A model generated the notes under the pieces. That model was given only the letters and a program-made list of their open reading frames with translations, was not told the DNA's origin and ran no database searches. This document shows, in pieces, positions 19,949-29,053 of a DNA stretch of 33,969 bases (position 1 is the stretch's first letter; the number at the start of each line of letters is the position of its first letter). The position numbers were made by a program, and so were the translations under genes. The stretch lies in assembly GCA_025358155.1 (NCBI GenBank), contig JANYKR010000266.1, positions 1 to 33,969 on the forward strand, read 5' to 3'. This DNA comes from Betaproteobacteria bacterium. Lineage in GTDB: Bacteria > Pseudomonadota > Gammaproteobacteria > Burkholderiales > Burkholderiaceae_C.

Positions 19949-21061
19949 TCAGTTCGACTGCTTGATCAGCCGGCCCGCCGCTGACTGGATCGGCCGCGCG
20001 TTCATCGGGTAGAGCCGCGAGAAGACGTTGATCTGGTCGGTGGCGATGGGCACCGGCTGCTGCATCACCATCCACAGCACACCCTCGCTGCACGGCGGGG
20101 TGGTCAACGAGCCCATGTAGGTGAAGTAGCGGCGGTCGGCCGGCAGCAGGTGGTTCATGTCGAGCGCGGACTTGGCTGCCACCTCCTCGCCTTTTTCGAG
20201 CGGCAGGTTGTTCCAGATGGTCTGCACCAGCGGGTGCGCGCTGCCGCGGTCGAGCAGCACCGCCACCACGGCGAGCCGGCCCTCGGGGTCCTTGTGCACC
20301 AGGTGCGCCACCATGTCGAACTGGCGGCCGTCGATGCGCTCCTCGGACGGCCGGTGAAAGTGGAACTGAACCAGATCGTAGCGCCGGCCCTGCACCTCGA
20401 TCGAGTTGCCGCCACCCACATTGACCTGGATGGTGTGGCCGTTGTCGACCACCCGAAAACCCGACGGCCGGTAGTCGAACTGGATCGGCTCCAGGTCTAC
20501 CCGCACCCCACTGCGGATGTCGATCGGGCTTTGCCGGGTGCCGGTGGCGCAGGTGGAGAACTCGGACTTCATCGCGCCCCACTGCTCGGGGCCGCCGGCG
20601 CCGCCGTAGCCCCAGTGCGCAGCGTGGCCATCGGGTATGGCGGGCGGGGCTGCGGCACGGGCTTTGGCCGGCTTGGGCGCGCTACCGTTGCCAGCAGGCT
20701 TGGCCGCATCGCCGGTGGCCGTACCGTGCGCGGCTTCGCCCGACTTTGACACCACCCGCACCACGTAAGGCGACGCCGCCTCGGGCGCCCTGGCCGCACC
20801 CAGCTTGGCGGCCAACTTTTCGCGCAAGCTGTCCATCGGGTCGGCGGCGGCCGAAGGCACCGCAGCAGCTACCGCCTTGGGCACTGGCTTGGCAGCCTGG
20901 GCTGGCGCTGCGTGATCGTCTGAAGCCCAGGCTGGCGCGCCGGCCCACAGTGCTGCTGCCAGCGCCCCTGCCAGCGCCACCCTGCACTTCAGCCGGGGTT
21001 TGCGGGGGCCAAGGGGGCGGTCCGGCGTGCAGTTCAGGGATCGGCAGGCAGTGTTGGGCAT
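19949..21061 (-). CDS. Exported alpha-type carbonic anhydrase with long N-terminal linker
   Basis: Predicted periplasmic zinc enzyme catalysing CO2/bicarbonate interconversion, 370 aa, much longer than the ~220-250 aa of typical bacterial alpha-carbonic anhydrases. A signal-like helix (RVALAGALAAALWAGAPAWA, about residues 26-45) is followed by an Ala/Pro/Lys-rich low-complexity linker to about residue 145. The catalytic domain then starts at HAAHWGYGG, with RQSPIDIRSG, the zinc ligands in VQFHFHRPSEE and MVAHLVHKD, and the TTPPCSEGVLWMV motif near the C-terminus. The unusually long stretch before the signal helix suggests the true start could be downstream, for example at a GTG near residue 27. 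Confidence 0.9.
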   Translation of the reverse strand: MPNTACRSLNCTPDRPLGPRKPRLKCRVALAGALAAALWAGAPAWASDDHAAPAQAAKPVPKAVAAAVPSAAADPMDSLREKLAAKLGAARAPEAASPYVVRVVSKSGEAAHGTATGDAAKPAGNGSAPKPAKARAAAPPAIPDGHAAHWGYGGAGGPEQWGAMKSEFSTCATGTRQSPIDIRSGVRVDLEPIQFDYRPSGFRVVDNGHTIQVNVGGGNSIEVQGRRYDLVQFHFHRPSEERIDGRQFDMVAHLVHKDPEGRLAVVAVLLDRGSAHPLVQTIWNNLPLEKGEEVAAKSALDMNHLLPADRRYFTYMGSLTTPPCSEGVLWMVMQQPVPIATDQINVFSRLYPMNARPIQSAAGRLIKQSN

Positions 21062-21131
21062 GGCAAGGGGCTCGCGGCTGAGGTCCGAGGCCCTACGCAG
21101 TTGCGGGCCTGTACACCGTCGGTATCGGCCG

Positions 21132-21175
21132 CCCGCTTGCCAGCTTGAGGGCCACCCGCTTGCCAGCTTGAGGGC
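21132..21175. repeat. 23-bp period direct repeat (two units)
   Basis: CCCGCTTGCCAGCTTGAGGGC occurs at 21132-21152 and again at 21155-21175 in the 169-base gap between the carbonic anhydrase and MFS genes. It is a simple tandem duplication; nothing else is seen in this gap. Confidence 0.8.
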
Positions 21176-21230
21176 GGCCGGCTGCGGGCAACAACTCAGC
21201 GCAACGCGGGGTCAGCTGCCGAACAGGCGC

Positions 21231-22436
21231 TCAGGCCGGCAGCCGCCTGACCCAGAGCCAGGCCACCATGCCCACCGACATCAAACCGAACGACGCCAGC
21301 GAAAGCGCCACCGTCGAGTGCATCACCAGCGGCGCCACCACGCCCGCCACCAGGCCATTGGCCGCGCTGCCCACGCAGGCCTGCAGCGACGAGGCCATGC
21401 CGCGCCGGTCGGGCGCCAGGTCCAGCACCATCAGCGTGACCACCGGCACCATCAGCGCCCAGCCAAACGCAAACAGCCCCACCGGCAGCAAGGCCCAGGC
21501 CACATGCGGCTTGAACAGCAGGTTGAGCACCACGTTGAGCAGCGACATCAACAGCATGATTGAAAAGCCGTAGCGGATCTGGCGCTTGGGCGGCATGCGG
21601 CCAGCCAGCCGGCCGCTGACAAACGCGCCGGCCATGATGCCGCCGATGGTCAGGCCGAAGAACCAGAAAAACTGGGTCGGCCCCAGGCCCAGGTGCGTGC
21701 CCAGCCATTCGGGGGCCGACAGCACGTACAAGAACATGCCGTTGAAGGGCACGCCGCTGGCAAACACCAGCAGCACAAAACGTGGGTTGCGCACCAGTTC
21801 GGCGTAAGCCCGCAGCAGCGGACCCGGGGCGAACGATTGGCGGTCATCGACATGCAGGGTCTCGGGCAAAAAGCGCAGGTTGATGCCGAGCAGCAGCACG
21901 CCCACCCCCACCAGCAGCCAGAAGATCGAATGCCAGCCCAGGTGCACAAACAAGAACCCACCCAGCACCGGCGCGATGGCGGGCGCCACGCCAAAAAAAA
22001 TCGTCACTTGCGACATCAGCCGCTGGGCCTCATCGGGCGGGCACATGTCGCGGATGATGGCGCGCGAAACCACCACACCCGCACCCGCCGACATGCCTTG
22101 CAGCGCCCGGAAAAAGACCAGTTGAGCAATCGTCTGGCTCAGCGCACAGCCGAGCGTGGCCAGCGTGAAAAGCGCCAGCCCGATCAGCACCACCGGCCTG
22201 CGGCCAAAGCTGTCGGACAGCGCGCCGTGGAACAGGTTCATCAGCGCAAAGCCGAACAGATAGGCCGACAGCGTCTGCTGCATCTGGGCCGGTGTGGCCC
22301 CCAGCGACGCAGCGATGCCGGAGAACGCCGGCAGGTAGGTGTCGATCGAAAACGGCCCCAGTGTGCCCAGGCAGGCCAGCAGCATGGCCAGGGCCCAGCG
22401 CGGGTGGCGCCAGAGTTGTTGTGCGTTGGGGTTCAT
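21231..22436 (-). CDS. Bcr/CflA-type MFS drug exporter
   Basis: Inner-membrane 12-helix major facilitator of 401 aa, the standard length for the Bcr/CflA drug:H+ antiporter group. The N-terminus shows GTLGPFSIDTYLPAFSGIA, characteristic of the Bcr branch (TM1 with Asp-Tyr). Motif A is GALSDSFGRRPVVLIG in the loop after TM2, and the TM4-5 region has RALQGMSAGAGVVVSRAIIR, where the Arg and the GxxG motif of drug antiporters occur. The substrate is unknown; members export bicyclomycin, chloramphenicol or metabolites. It is on the same strand as, and downstream of, the RNase P RNA gene, but a terminator intervenes, so it is probably transcribed separately. Confidence 0.92.
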   Translation of the reverse strand: MNPNAQQLWRHPRWALAMLLACLGTLGPFSIDTYLPAFSGIAASLGATPAQMQQTLSAYLFGFALMNLFHGALSDSFGRRPVVLIGLALFTLATLGCALSQTIAQLVFFRALQGMSAGAGVVVSRAIIRDMCPPDEAQRLMSQVTIFFGVAPAIAPVLGGFLFVHLGWHSIFWLLVGVGVLLLGINLRFLPETLHVDDRQSFAPGPLLRAYAELVRNPRFVLLVFASGVPFNGMFLYVLSAPEWLGTHLGLGPTQFFWFFGLTIGGIMAGAFVSGRLAGRMPPKRQIRYGFSIMLLMSLLNVVLNLLFKPHVAWALLPVGLFAFGWALMVPVVTLMVLDLAPDRRGMASSLQACVGSAANGLVAGVVAPLVMHSTVALSLASFGLMSVGMVAWLWVRRLPA

Positions 22437-22523
22437 CGGGTCGGTAAAAGAGCAATCGGTCGGCCATCAGACGGCAATCGGCCCGCCCGCTGCCGGCGCC
22501 AAGGCTGTCAGATTGCCGGGTCG

Positions 22524-22553
22524 CAAAAAGGAGTGCGGGCTGGAGGGGCCCGC
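22524..22553 (-). terminator. Intrinsic terminator of RNase P RNA
   Basis: On the minus strand GCGGGC-CCCTCCA-GCCCGC (6-bp GC stem, 7-base loop) is followed by ACTCCTTTTT, 15 bases after the RNA 3' end. This matches a rho-independent terminator, although the T-run is offset by a few bases. Confidence 0.7.
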
Positions 22554-22568
22554 CATCGTCAAATTAGT

Positions 22569-22934
22569 GTGAAGTGGGCCGATAGGCCGGATTCTGTGCA
22601 GCGCCTGCGCCTCTTGCGAAGCACGGGCGCCGTGACCGCCATTCCTCTGGGCCGGGAGTCACCCCACCGGCTCGATGCCACCTACCCGCACACTCGCCCC
22701 GGGCCGGGGTTCTGTTGAGCGCGGACGGATCCGCGCCGCTCGACGTGTGCCTATTCGGTGTTGCTGCGCGTAGAGATTGCCCGTTGCACCCGAACTGAAT
22801 CGGCTCGTCTCTGTTGCTCTGATCCTCACCTCACGGTGGACAGCCGTTAACTGCTACGCCGCCCTGTGCAGTCCGGACCTTCCTCCAAGGCCACCTTTCG
22901 ATGATTTCCCCAGCGGCGGTCTAGCCCACTTCAC
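22569..22934 (-). ncRNA. rnpB: RNase P RNA (class A)
   Basis: Catalytic RNA of ribonuclease P, about 366 nt, which matures tRNA 5' ends. The two ends pair as helix P1: GTGAAGTGGGC at the 5' side and GCCCACTTCAC at the 3' side. Near the 5' side is the conserved GGAGGAAGGTCCGGACTGCA with CAGGGC, then the AGAGCAACAGAGA block, the CAACACCGAATAGGCA segment and, near the 3' end, CAGAATCCGGCCTATCGG. These are the universally conserved core elements of bacterial RNase P RNA. It is divergent from the cysteine synthase gene with only 54 bases between them. Confidence 0.96.
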
Positions 22935-22940
22935 CGTGCG

Positions 22941-22946
22941 ATTATC
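22941..22946 (-). promoter_or_regulatory. -10 box of rnpB promoter
   Basis: On the minus strand GATAAT ends six bases before the predicted first nucleotide of RNase P RNA (22934), the right spacing for a sigma-70 start. No good -35 hexamer is visible 16-18 bases further upstream. Confidence 0.6.
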
Positions 22947-22988
22947 GGGCTTGTTCGATTCCCCCCACCGCTGCCAGGAGACCGACCC

Positions 22989-23912
22989 ATGAAAGCTGCC
23001 AACATCCTTGCCACCATCGGCCACACCCCGCACATCCGGATCAACCGGCTGTTTGCCGGCACGCCGGGCGCCGAGGTCTGGATCAAGAGCGAGCGCAGCA
23101 ACCCGGGCGGCTCGATCAAAGACCGCATCGCGCTGGCCATGGTCGAGGCCGCCGAAGCCAGCGGCGCACTGCAACCCGGCGGCACCATCATCGAGCCGAC
23201 CTCCGGCAACACCGGCATCGGCCTGGCGATGGTGGCCGCCGTCAAGGGCTACAAGCTGGTGCTGGTGATGCCCGACAGCATGAGCATCGAGCGCCGCCGG
23301 CTGATGCTGGCCTACGGTGCCAGTTTTGATCTGACACCGCGCGAAAAAGGCATGAAAGGCTCGATAGCCCGGGCCCAGGAGCTGGTGGCCGCCACCCCCG
23401 GCGCCTGGATGCCCCAGCAGTTTGAGAACCCGGCCAACATCGCGGTGCATGCGCGCACCACGGCCGAGGAGATTGCGGCCGACTTCCCTGACGGGCTGGA
23501 CGCGCTGATCACTGGCGTGGGCACCGGCGGGCATTTGACCGGCTGCGCCCAGGTGCTGAAGGCGCGCTGGCCCGGGCTGAAGGTGTTTGCGGTCGAGCCC
23601 GCAGCCTCGCCGGTGATCTCGGGCGGACAACCGGCACCGCACCCGATCCAAGGCATCGGCGCGGGTTTTGTCCCGGCCAACCTGCACACCGCGCTGCTCG
23701 ACGGCGTGATCCAGGTAGACGCTGAAGCCGCGCGCGAAATGGCGCGGCGCTCAGCGCGTGAAGAGGGCATCCTGGTGGGCATTTCCAGCGGCGCCACGCT
23801 GGCGGCCATTGCGCAGAAGCTGCCCGAGCTGGGCGCAGGCGCGCGGGTGCTGGGCTTCAACTACGACACCGGCGAGCGGTATTTGTCGATCGAGGGGTTC
23901 TTGCCGGCTTGA
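22989..23912 (+). CDS. cysK: Cysteine synthase A (O-acetylserine sulfhydrylase)
   Basis: PLP enzyme that makes L-cysteine from O-acetylserine and sulfide, 307 aa, normal for CysK. The PLP lysine lies in [12 protein letters not shown]; the substrate-binding loop is [13 protein letters not shown]; the phosphate-binding loop is [12 protein letters not shown]; and the C-terminus shows [14 protein letters not shown] and YLSIEGF. It is preceded by AGGAG at 22976-22980, eight bases from the ATG. It is divergent from rnpB and upstream of cas3 but separated from it by 134 bases. It could consume sulfur released elsewhere, but no direct link to the sulfolactate locus is shown. Confidence 0.94.
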   Translation: MKAANILATIGHTPHIRINRLFAGTPGAEVWIKSERSNPGGSIKDRIALAMVEAAEASGALQPGGTIIEPTSGNTGIGLAMVAAVKGYKLVLVMPDSMSIERRRLMLAYGASFDLTPREKGMKGSIARAQELVAATPGAWMPQQFENPANIAVHARTTAEEIAADFPDGLDALITGVGTGGHLTGCAQVLKARWPGLKVFAVEPAASPVISGGQPAPHPIQGIGAGFVPANLHTALLDGVIQVDAEAAREMARRSAREEGILVGISSGATLAAIAQKLPELGAGARVLGFNYDTGERYLSIEGFLPA

Positions 23913-23977
23913 GGACATCGACAGGCCGCACAGACCCATCGGCCCGAACCCCGCGCCAGGGGTAAACACCGAGGACG

Positions 23978-24002
23978 CAGTGGCTCGCTATTTGAGCCAC
24001 TG
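23978..24002. promoter_or_regulatory. Perfect 9-bp inverted repeat upstream of cas3
   Basis: CAGTGGCTC-GCTATTT-GAGCCACTG is a perfect 9-bp inverted repeat with a 7-base loop, 44 bases upstream of the cas3 ATG and 65 bases after the cysK stop. It lacks a T-run, so it is not a canonical terminator. It could be an operator for the cas operon or an RNA hairpin in the leader of cas3 mRNA. Confidence 0.5.
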
Positions 24003-24046
24003 GCGGTTCAGAATGACGGCAAATCAACGTTCGACAGGGAGCGTTC

Positions 24047-26851
24047 ATGCCGCACAGCAGTCAGCCGATCTACGGTGGGTATTGGGGCAAGGCACGGCCG
24101 GGTGAGACCACGGCGCCCTGCCACTTGCTGCTATTCCACAGCCTGGATGTGGCTGCAGTGGCCATCGAGACGCTGCGGCGCCTGCCGTCACTGCGGGCGC
24201 TCTTTGCCAAGGCGCTGCGACTGCCTGACCCACTGATCGAGCCCTGGGTCGCCTTCTGGCTGGCTTTGCACGACCTGGGCAAGTTCGCAGAGGCGTTCCA
24301 GAGCCAGTGTCCGGAGGTCTTTGAGGCGTTGCGCGGTCGGCGGCCCAACCCGGCCAAGCCTTACACCCTGCGCCATGACAGCCTGGGCATGCTGTTCTGG
24401 AAAGATGTGCTACGCGAGCGGCTGATCGACCAGGCCTGGTTCGGTGCTGACTCGGAGAACCTGGCTGACGGCCTCGACTGGTGGGCCCGCGCCTGTTGCG
24501 GCCACCACGGCCAGCCGCCGACCGAAGGCGATTTCTGGGCCCAGCACTTCGACCGGCAGCATGACCGGGCCGCGGCGCTGGCGTTCGCCGACGCAATGCG
24601 CCAGCACTTCATCGGCGCTGAACTGGCCGAGGCGATCGCCCGACAAGACCCGCATGTCTTCCTCGCCGCCAGCGCTGAACTGTCATGGTGGCTGGCCGGG
24701 CTGGCCGTGCTGGCCGATTGGCTGGGCTCGAACACGTTGTACTTTCCCTACCAGGACCAGGCCCAGCCGCTGGCCGACTACTGGCTGCTGGCCCAGGACA
24801 GGGCAGCCCATGCGCTGGCGGCCAGCGGTGTGTTGCCGGGGCCCAGCGCTGCTGCCATGCCATTTGGAACGCTCTTCCCCTACATCTCGACACCGTCGCC
24901 ACTACAGCGGTGGGCCGCCGAGACGCCGCTGCACGACGGACCGCAGATCCACCTGCTCGAAGACGTCACCGGCGCCGGCAAGACCGAGGCGGCCCTGATG
25001 CTGACGCACCGCCTGCTGGCCCGTGGCGTTGCCGACGGGTTTTTCATCGCGTTGCCGACCATGGCCACCGCCAACGCGATGTACGGCCGCATCGCCCCCT
25101 CCTACGCACGCTTGTTTGCCGACCCCACCAGCCTGGTGCTGGCGCACGGCCAACGCCGGCTGGTGAACGAGTTCGCCGCCACGGTGCTGCCGGCTGGGCC
25201 CGAGGAACACGACGCGCGGCAACTCGACGACACCGCATCGGCCCGCTGCACCGCCTGGCTGGCCGACCACAACAAGCGCGCGCTGTTGTCGCCCGCCGGC
25301 GTGGGCACCATCGACCAGGTGTTGCTGGCGGTGCTGCACAGCAAGCACCAGTCACTGCGCCTGCTGGGCCTGGTGCGCAAGGTGCTGGTGATCGACGAGG
25401 TGCATGCCTGCGACACCTACATGCAGGGCGTGCTGGAGGTGCTGCTGGGCTTTCATGCGCGGGCCGGCGGCAGCGCGGTGCTGCTCTCGGCCACGCTGCC
25501 GCAACGCATGAAGCAAAGCTTGCTGGCCGCCTTCGCCAAAGGGCTGGCGCAACGCGCACCAGCCGCCACCGAGCAGGGCTACCCGCTTGTCACCTCGTGG
25601 TCGTCAACGGCCACGGTGCCGCTGGCACAGCAGGTAATCGCCACCCGCGCGGCGGTGCAACGCCGCGTCAACGTGCGCAGCAGCAGCGATGAGGCCGAAG
25701 TGGTGGCTGCGATCGGCCAGGCCCTGGCGGCCGGGCAATGCGTGTGCTGGGTGCGCAACACGGTGGCCGATGCGCTGGCGGCCTTCGAGAAGTTCCAGCC
25801 GATGCTGCCCGCCGGGCACCTGCTGCTGTTTCATGCCCGTTTTTCGCTGCGTGACCGGCTCGACATGGAAGAACAGGTGCTGGCCCGCTTTGGCAAGGAC
25901 AGCAGCGCCGACCAGCGCGCCGGCCGGCTGCTGATCGCCACCCAGGTGGTGGAGCAGTCGCTGGACGTCGATTTCGACCTGCTGGTCAGCGACCTGGCGC
26001 CGATCGATCGCCTGATTCAGCGTGCCGGCCGGCTGCGCCGGCACCGCCGCGCGCCGGATGGCTCGCCGCTGATCGATCCGGCCAGCCCCGACCAGCGTGG
26101 CGAGCCCCTGCTGTGGGTCTTGACGCCACCGTGGAGCGACACCCCTGACGCCCGTTGGTACAAGGCCGCCTTCCCGAAAGCCGCGGCGGTGTACGCCCAC
26201 CACGGCCAGACCTGGCTCAGCGCCGGCGCCCTGCGCGGGGCCGATGGCCACAACGGCAGCTTCACCATGCCCGACGACGGCCGCCGGCTGATCGAAGGCG
26301 TGTTCGGCGCCGACGCCGAGATCCCGCCCGGGCTGGACGCCAACGCCATGGCCGCCGAGGGCCAGGGCTTTGCCGACCTGGGCCAGGCCCAATTGAACAG
26401 CCTGACGCTGAGCCAGGGCTACCAGCGCGGCGGCATCGACTGGTGGGCCGATGCCAAGACCCCGTCACGCCTGGGCGAAGCCAGCAGCACGGTGACGCTG
26501 GCGCGCCGGGTCGATGGCCGGCTGCAGGCTTGGGTTGCGGGCCAGCATGGCTGGGCCTACAGCAGCCTGCGCATGGCCGAACGGCTGATCGCCGCCACCG
26601 CGCCCGCCACCGATGCCCAGCAACAGGCCGTGCTGGATGCCACGCTGGCCGAATTGCCGGCACAGGGCCGCTGGACGGTGCTGCTGCCGCTGGCGTTGAC
26701 GGCGCAGGGCTGGGTGGGCGAGGCGCTGGCTGCCCCGCGCAAGGGCCAGCCGGCGCGCCGGCTGCGCTGGTTGTACGACGAAAGAACAGGGCTGCGCCTG
26801 CTGGAAGACGCGGCCGCTGATGCATCCACCAAGGAGGACCCCGAGGCATGA
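24047..26851 (+). CDS. cas3: Type I-E CRISPR helicase-nuclease Cas3
   Basis: Effector recruited by Cascade to unwind and degrade target DNA; 934 aa, slightly longer than E. coli Cas3 (about 888). The HD nuclease domain has H31 (FHSLD), H75-D76 (LHDLGKF), H110 (RHDSLGM), H153-H154 (CGHHGQ) and an ADW motif near 223-225. The superfamily 2 helicase shows Walker A DVTGAGKTEA (306-315), DEVH (450-453), SAT (481-483), ATQVVEQSLDVDFD (about 631-644) and QRAGRLRRH (658-666). All catalytic residues seem intact. AGGGAG precedes the ATG at a suitable distance. Its stop overlaps the cas8e start by four bases (ATGA), placing it in one operon. Confidence 0.97.
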   Translation: MPHSSQPIYGGYWGKARPGETTAPCHLLLFHSLDVAAVAIETLRRLPSLRALFAKALRLPDPLIEPWVAFWLALHDLGKFAEAFQSQCPEVFEALRGRRPNPAKPYTLRHDSLGMLFWKDVLRERLIDQAWFGADSENLADGLDWWARACCGHHGQPPTEGDFWAQHFDRQHDRAAALAFADAMRQHFIGAELAEAIARQDPHVFLAASAELSWWLAGLAVLADWLGSNTLYFPYQDQAQPLADYWLLAQDRAAHALAASGVLPGPSAAAMPFGTLFPYISTPSPLQRWAAETPLHDGPQIHLLEDVTGAGKTEAALMLTHRLLARGVADGFFIALPTMATANAMYGRIAPSYARLFADPTSLVLAHGQRRLVNEFAATVLPAGPEEHDARQLDDTASARCTAWLADHNKRALLSPAGVGTIDQVLLAVLHSKHQSLRLLGLVRKVLVIDEVHACDTYMQGVLEVLLGFHARAGGSAVLLSATLPQRMKQSLLAAFAKGLAQRAPAATEQGYPLVTSWSSTATVPLAQQVIATRAAVQRRVNVRSSSDEAEVVAAIGQALAAGQCVCWVRNTVADALAAFEKFQPMLPAGHLLLFHARFSLRDRLDMEEQVLARFGKDSSADQRAGRLLIATQVVEQSLDVDFDLLVSDLAPIDRLIQRAGRLRRHRRAPDGSPLIDPASPDQRGEPLLWVLTPPWSDTPDARWYKAAFPKAAAVYAHHGQTWLSAGALRGADGHNGSFTMPDDGRRLIEGVFGADAEIPPGLDANAMAAEGQGFADLGQAQLNSLTLSQGYQRGGIDWWADAKTPSRLGEASSTVTLARRVDGRLQAWVAGQHGWAYSSLRMAERLIAATAPATDAQQQAVLDATLAELPAQGRWTVLLPLALTAQGWVGEALAAPRKGQPARRLRWLYDERTGLRLLEDAAADASTKEDPEA

Positions 26852-28479
26852 ACCTGCTACACGACCCCTGGATGCCGGTGAGCGACGCACAAGGCCAACG
26901 CCACTGGATCACGCCCGATCAGCTGGCCGATCCGCGGTGGCTGGCCTTCGACGCCGACCGGCCTGACTTCAATGGCGCGCTGGCGCAGTTTGCGATCGGC
27001 TTGCTGCAGACGACCACGCCGGTGGCCAACAGCATTGACTGGCGTGGGCTGCTCAACGCGCCGCCGGCTGCGGAAACGCTGAGCCAGTGGTTCGAGCCGG
27101 TCGCGGCGGCGTTTGACCTTGACGGCGACGGGCCGCGGTTCATGCAGGACTTCGGCCTGTGCTCGGCAGGCGTGGCCATCAACGACATCGGCGCCCTGTT
27201 GATCGAGGCGCCTGGCGACAACGCCGTGAAGAACAACACCGATCACTTCGTCAAGCGTTCGGGTATCCAGGCCCTGTGCCCGGCCTGCGTGGCGACAGCA
27301 CTGTTCACGCTGCAACTCAATGCGCCGTCTGGTGGCGCCGGCCATCGAACCAGCCTGCGCGGAGGCGGGCCCTTGACCACCCTGGTTTTGGCGCCCGCGG
27401 GCGGTCAGCTGTGGCACGACCTGTGGATGAACGTGCGCGACCGCCCTGCCTTCCTGGCCCAGGGTGGTGATACCGACAAGGTCGATCTGCGATTCAGCTT
27501 TCCGTGGCTGGCACCGATCTCGATGCTGCAGGCGGAAAAGGGAGAACTGGCCCAGTTGCAGGTTCATCCATCTCATTGTTTCTGGGCGATGCCCAGGCGC
27601 ATCCGGCTGCACACCCATGAGCTCACGGCTGGCCCGTGTGACTGCTGCAAGCGCACATCGGATCGACTGATCAGCCGCTACAGCACCAAGAACTACGGCC
27701 TCAACTACAAGGGGGCCTGGAGTCACCCGCTGTCGCCCTACTACGAGACCAAGGAAGGCTGGCTGCCCCTGCACCCGCAGCCCGACGGCCTGGGCTACCG
27801 CCATTGGCTGAGCTGGGTGCTGGGCGCGTCAAGCGACAAGAAGTCGACCCGCGTCGCTCAGATCGTCGACCGCGCCTTGCTGCTGCCGCACCGCCAGACC
27901 GGCGGACAACTGCGGCTGTGGGCCTTTGGCTACGACATGGACAACATGAAAGCCCGCTGCTGGTACGAATCGACGCTGCCGCTCTACGGCCTGGCTGATT
28001 GCGACCGCGAGGCCCGCCAGGCCGTGCAGGCCGAAGTCGGCCGCTGGCTGGCCGCTGGAGAACTGGCCAGCCATTACCTGCGCGGCGCGGTCAAAGACGC
28101 CTGGTTCAGCGCCGATGCGCGTGGCGAGTTCGGCCAGGTGGACGCCAGCTTCTGGGGCGCCACCGAAGCACCCTTCTACCGCCAACTTCGAACCTTGATC
28201 GACCACGCCCGCAACGGCGCCGAGCACCCCGACCTGGCCGTTCGCCAGGCCTGGCACGCCAGCTTGATACGCCACGCCCTGCGCCTGTTCGACGACACCT
28301 TCGTTGGCGCCGGCACCATCGAACGTCAGAACCCGCGCCGCACCGCGCTGGCCCACAAGCAACTGGGCCGCAACCTGCACGGCCCCAAGCTGCGCCAGGC
28401 GCTGGGCCTGCCGGTCGATGACGCCGCAGTCAAGCCCGCCCGCAAAACCTCGAAACGACCTGTCAAGGAGGCTGAATGA
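26848..28479 (+). CDS. casA: Cascade large subunit Cas8e (Cse1/CasA)
   Basis: Large subunit of the type I-E surveillance complex that reads the PAM and recruits Cas3; 543 aa versus 502 in E. coli. The start MNLLHDPWMPV is typical for Cse1. Cysteines in CPACVATALF and CDCCKRTSDR are consistent with a metal-binding element, and the GGAGHRTSLRGGGPLTTLVL stretch is family-typical. The C-terminal helical bundle ends in a basic tail (KPARKTSKRPVKEAE). It overlaps cas3 and cse2 by ATGA on both sides, so the three are translationally coupled. Confidence 0.96.
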   Translation: MNLLHDPWMPVSDAQGQRHWITPDQLADPRWLAFDADRPDFNGALAQFAIGLLQTTTPVANSIDWRGLLNAPPAAETLSQWFEPVAAAFDLDGDGPRFMQDFGLCSAGVAINDIGALLIEAPGDNAVKNNTDHFVKRSGIQALCPACVATALFTLQLNAPSGGAGHRTSLRGGGPLTTLVLAPAGGQLWHDLWMNVRDRPAFLAQGGDTDKVDLRFSFPWLAPISMLQAEKGELAQLQVHPSHCFWAMPRRIRLHTHELTAGPCDCCKRTSDRLISRYSTKNYGLNYKGAWSHPLSPYYETKEGWLPLHPQPDGLGYRHWLSWVLGASSDKKSTRVAQIVDRALLLPHRQTGGQLRLWAFGYDMDNMKARCWYESTLPLYGLADCDREARQAVQAEVGRWLAAGELASHYLRGAVKDAWFSADARGEFGQVDASFWGATEAPFYRQLRTLIDHARNGAEHPDLAVRQAWHASLIRHALRLFDDTFVGAGTIERQNPRRTALAHKQLGRNLHGPKLRQALGLPVDDAAVKPARKTSKRPVKEAE

Positions 28480-28976
28480 ATACGCTGAACTTCCGTCAAG
28501 ACCAAGCGTGGGGCGACTTGCTGCTGCGCTGGTGGCAGGGACTGGACGAGGACCGGGGCGGACGTGCTGCGCTGCGCCGTGCGCCCGACATCACCGCTGT
28601 GGTGATGCTGCCGGCTTACCAGCGCCTACACCGCCGCCTGCAGGCTGCCGGATGGCCGGCCGAGACCTGGCGCAACGACCACCTGGCCGCCACGGCTGGC
28701 CTGCTGGCCCATGTCAAGCAAAACGCCGGGCCGGCCTTGCCAACAGCGATGAGTCAGCGTGAGGGTGACAAGCCGCGCGTGAGCCCGCTTCGGTTTACCC
28801 GCCTGCTCGAATCGCCCGACATCGACACGCTGTTTGCCGGCCTGCGGCGCACGCTGCCGCTGCTGCAGCACCAGGCCGATGTGCTGGCCCTGGCCACCGA
28901 CGTGGTCAATTGGGGCGACGCCGTCAAGAAACGCTGGGCCTACGGCTACGACTGGCCCGACAAGGCGGGCGCCTGA
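28476..28976 (+). CDS. casB: Cascade small subunit Cse2 (CasB/Cas11)
   Basis: Small helical subunit of 166 aa (E. coli 160). Two copies line the belly of Cascade and stabilise the R-loop (family knowledge). The N-terminal helix contains WGDLLLRWWQGLDEDRGGRA, and typical Cse2 segments are VSPLRFTRLLESPDIDTLFA and LALATDVVNWGDAVKKRWAY. The start overlaps the cas8e stop by ATGA. A 77-base gap with a ribosome-binding stretch (AGGGAGAAC) separates it from cas7e. Confidence 0.95.
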   Translation: MNTLNFRQDQAWGDLLLRWWQGLDEDRGGRAALRRAPDITAVVMLPAYQRLHRRLQAAGWPAETWRNDHLAATAGLLAHVKQNAGPALPTAMSQREGDKPRVSPLRFTRLLESPDIDTLFAGLRRTLPLLQHQADVLALATDVVNWGDAVKKRWAYGYDWPDKAGA

Positions 28977-29053
28977 GCCGCGGCCCGCGGCGCCCCGTTT
29001 TCTGAACACCCTTCATCCGAACACCGTCCGACGACACCCAGGGAGAACCCACC

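Noticed and set aside
18636-20582. Long open frame (648 codons) on the minus strand opposite the exporter and regulator genes.
   Set aside because: The product is low-complexity Arg/His/Gln-rich sequence without any domain, while the opposite strand codes for clear families; it is an antisense shadow of GC-rich coding DNA. The same applies to long frames opposite the TonB receptor (7627-9159), the ATPase (4377-5903) and cas7e/cas5e (29174-30805).
21132-21175. Two 21-bp repeats considered as CRISPR or attachment sites.
   Set aside because: Only two copies, 2 bases apart, no spacer, no integrase or tRNA nearby; simple duplication.
22437-22568. Possible small gene or tRNA between the MFS gene and rnpB.
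   Set aside because: No tRNA-like fold or credible small frame; only the rnpB terminator is supported.
23978-24002. Hairpin after cysK considered as an intrinsic terminator.
   Set aside because: No T-run on either strand after the stem; kept as a possible regulatory inverted repeat.
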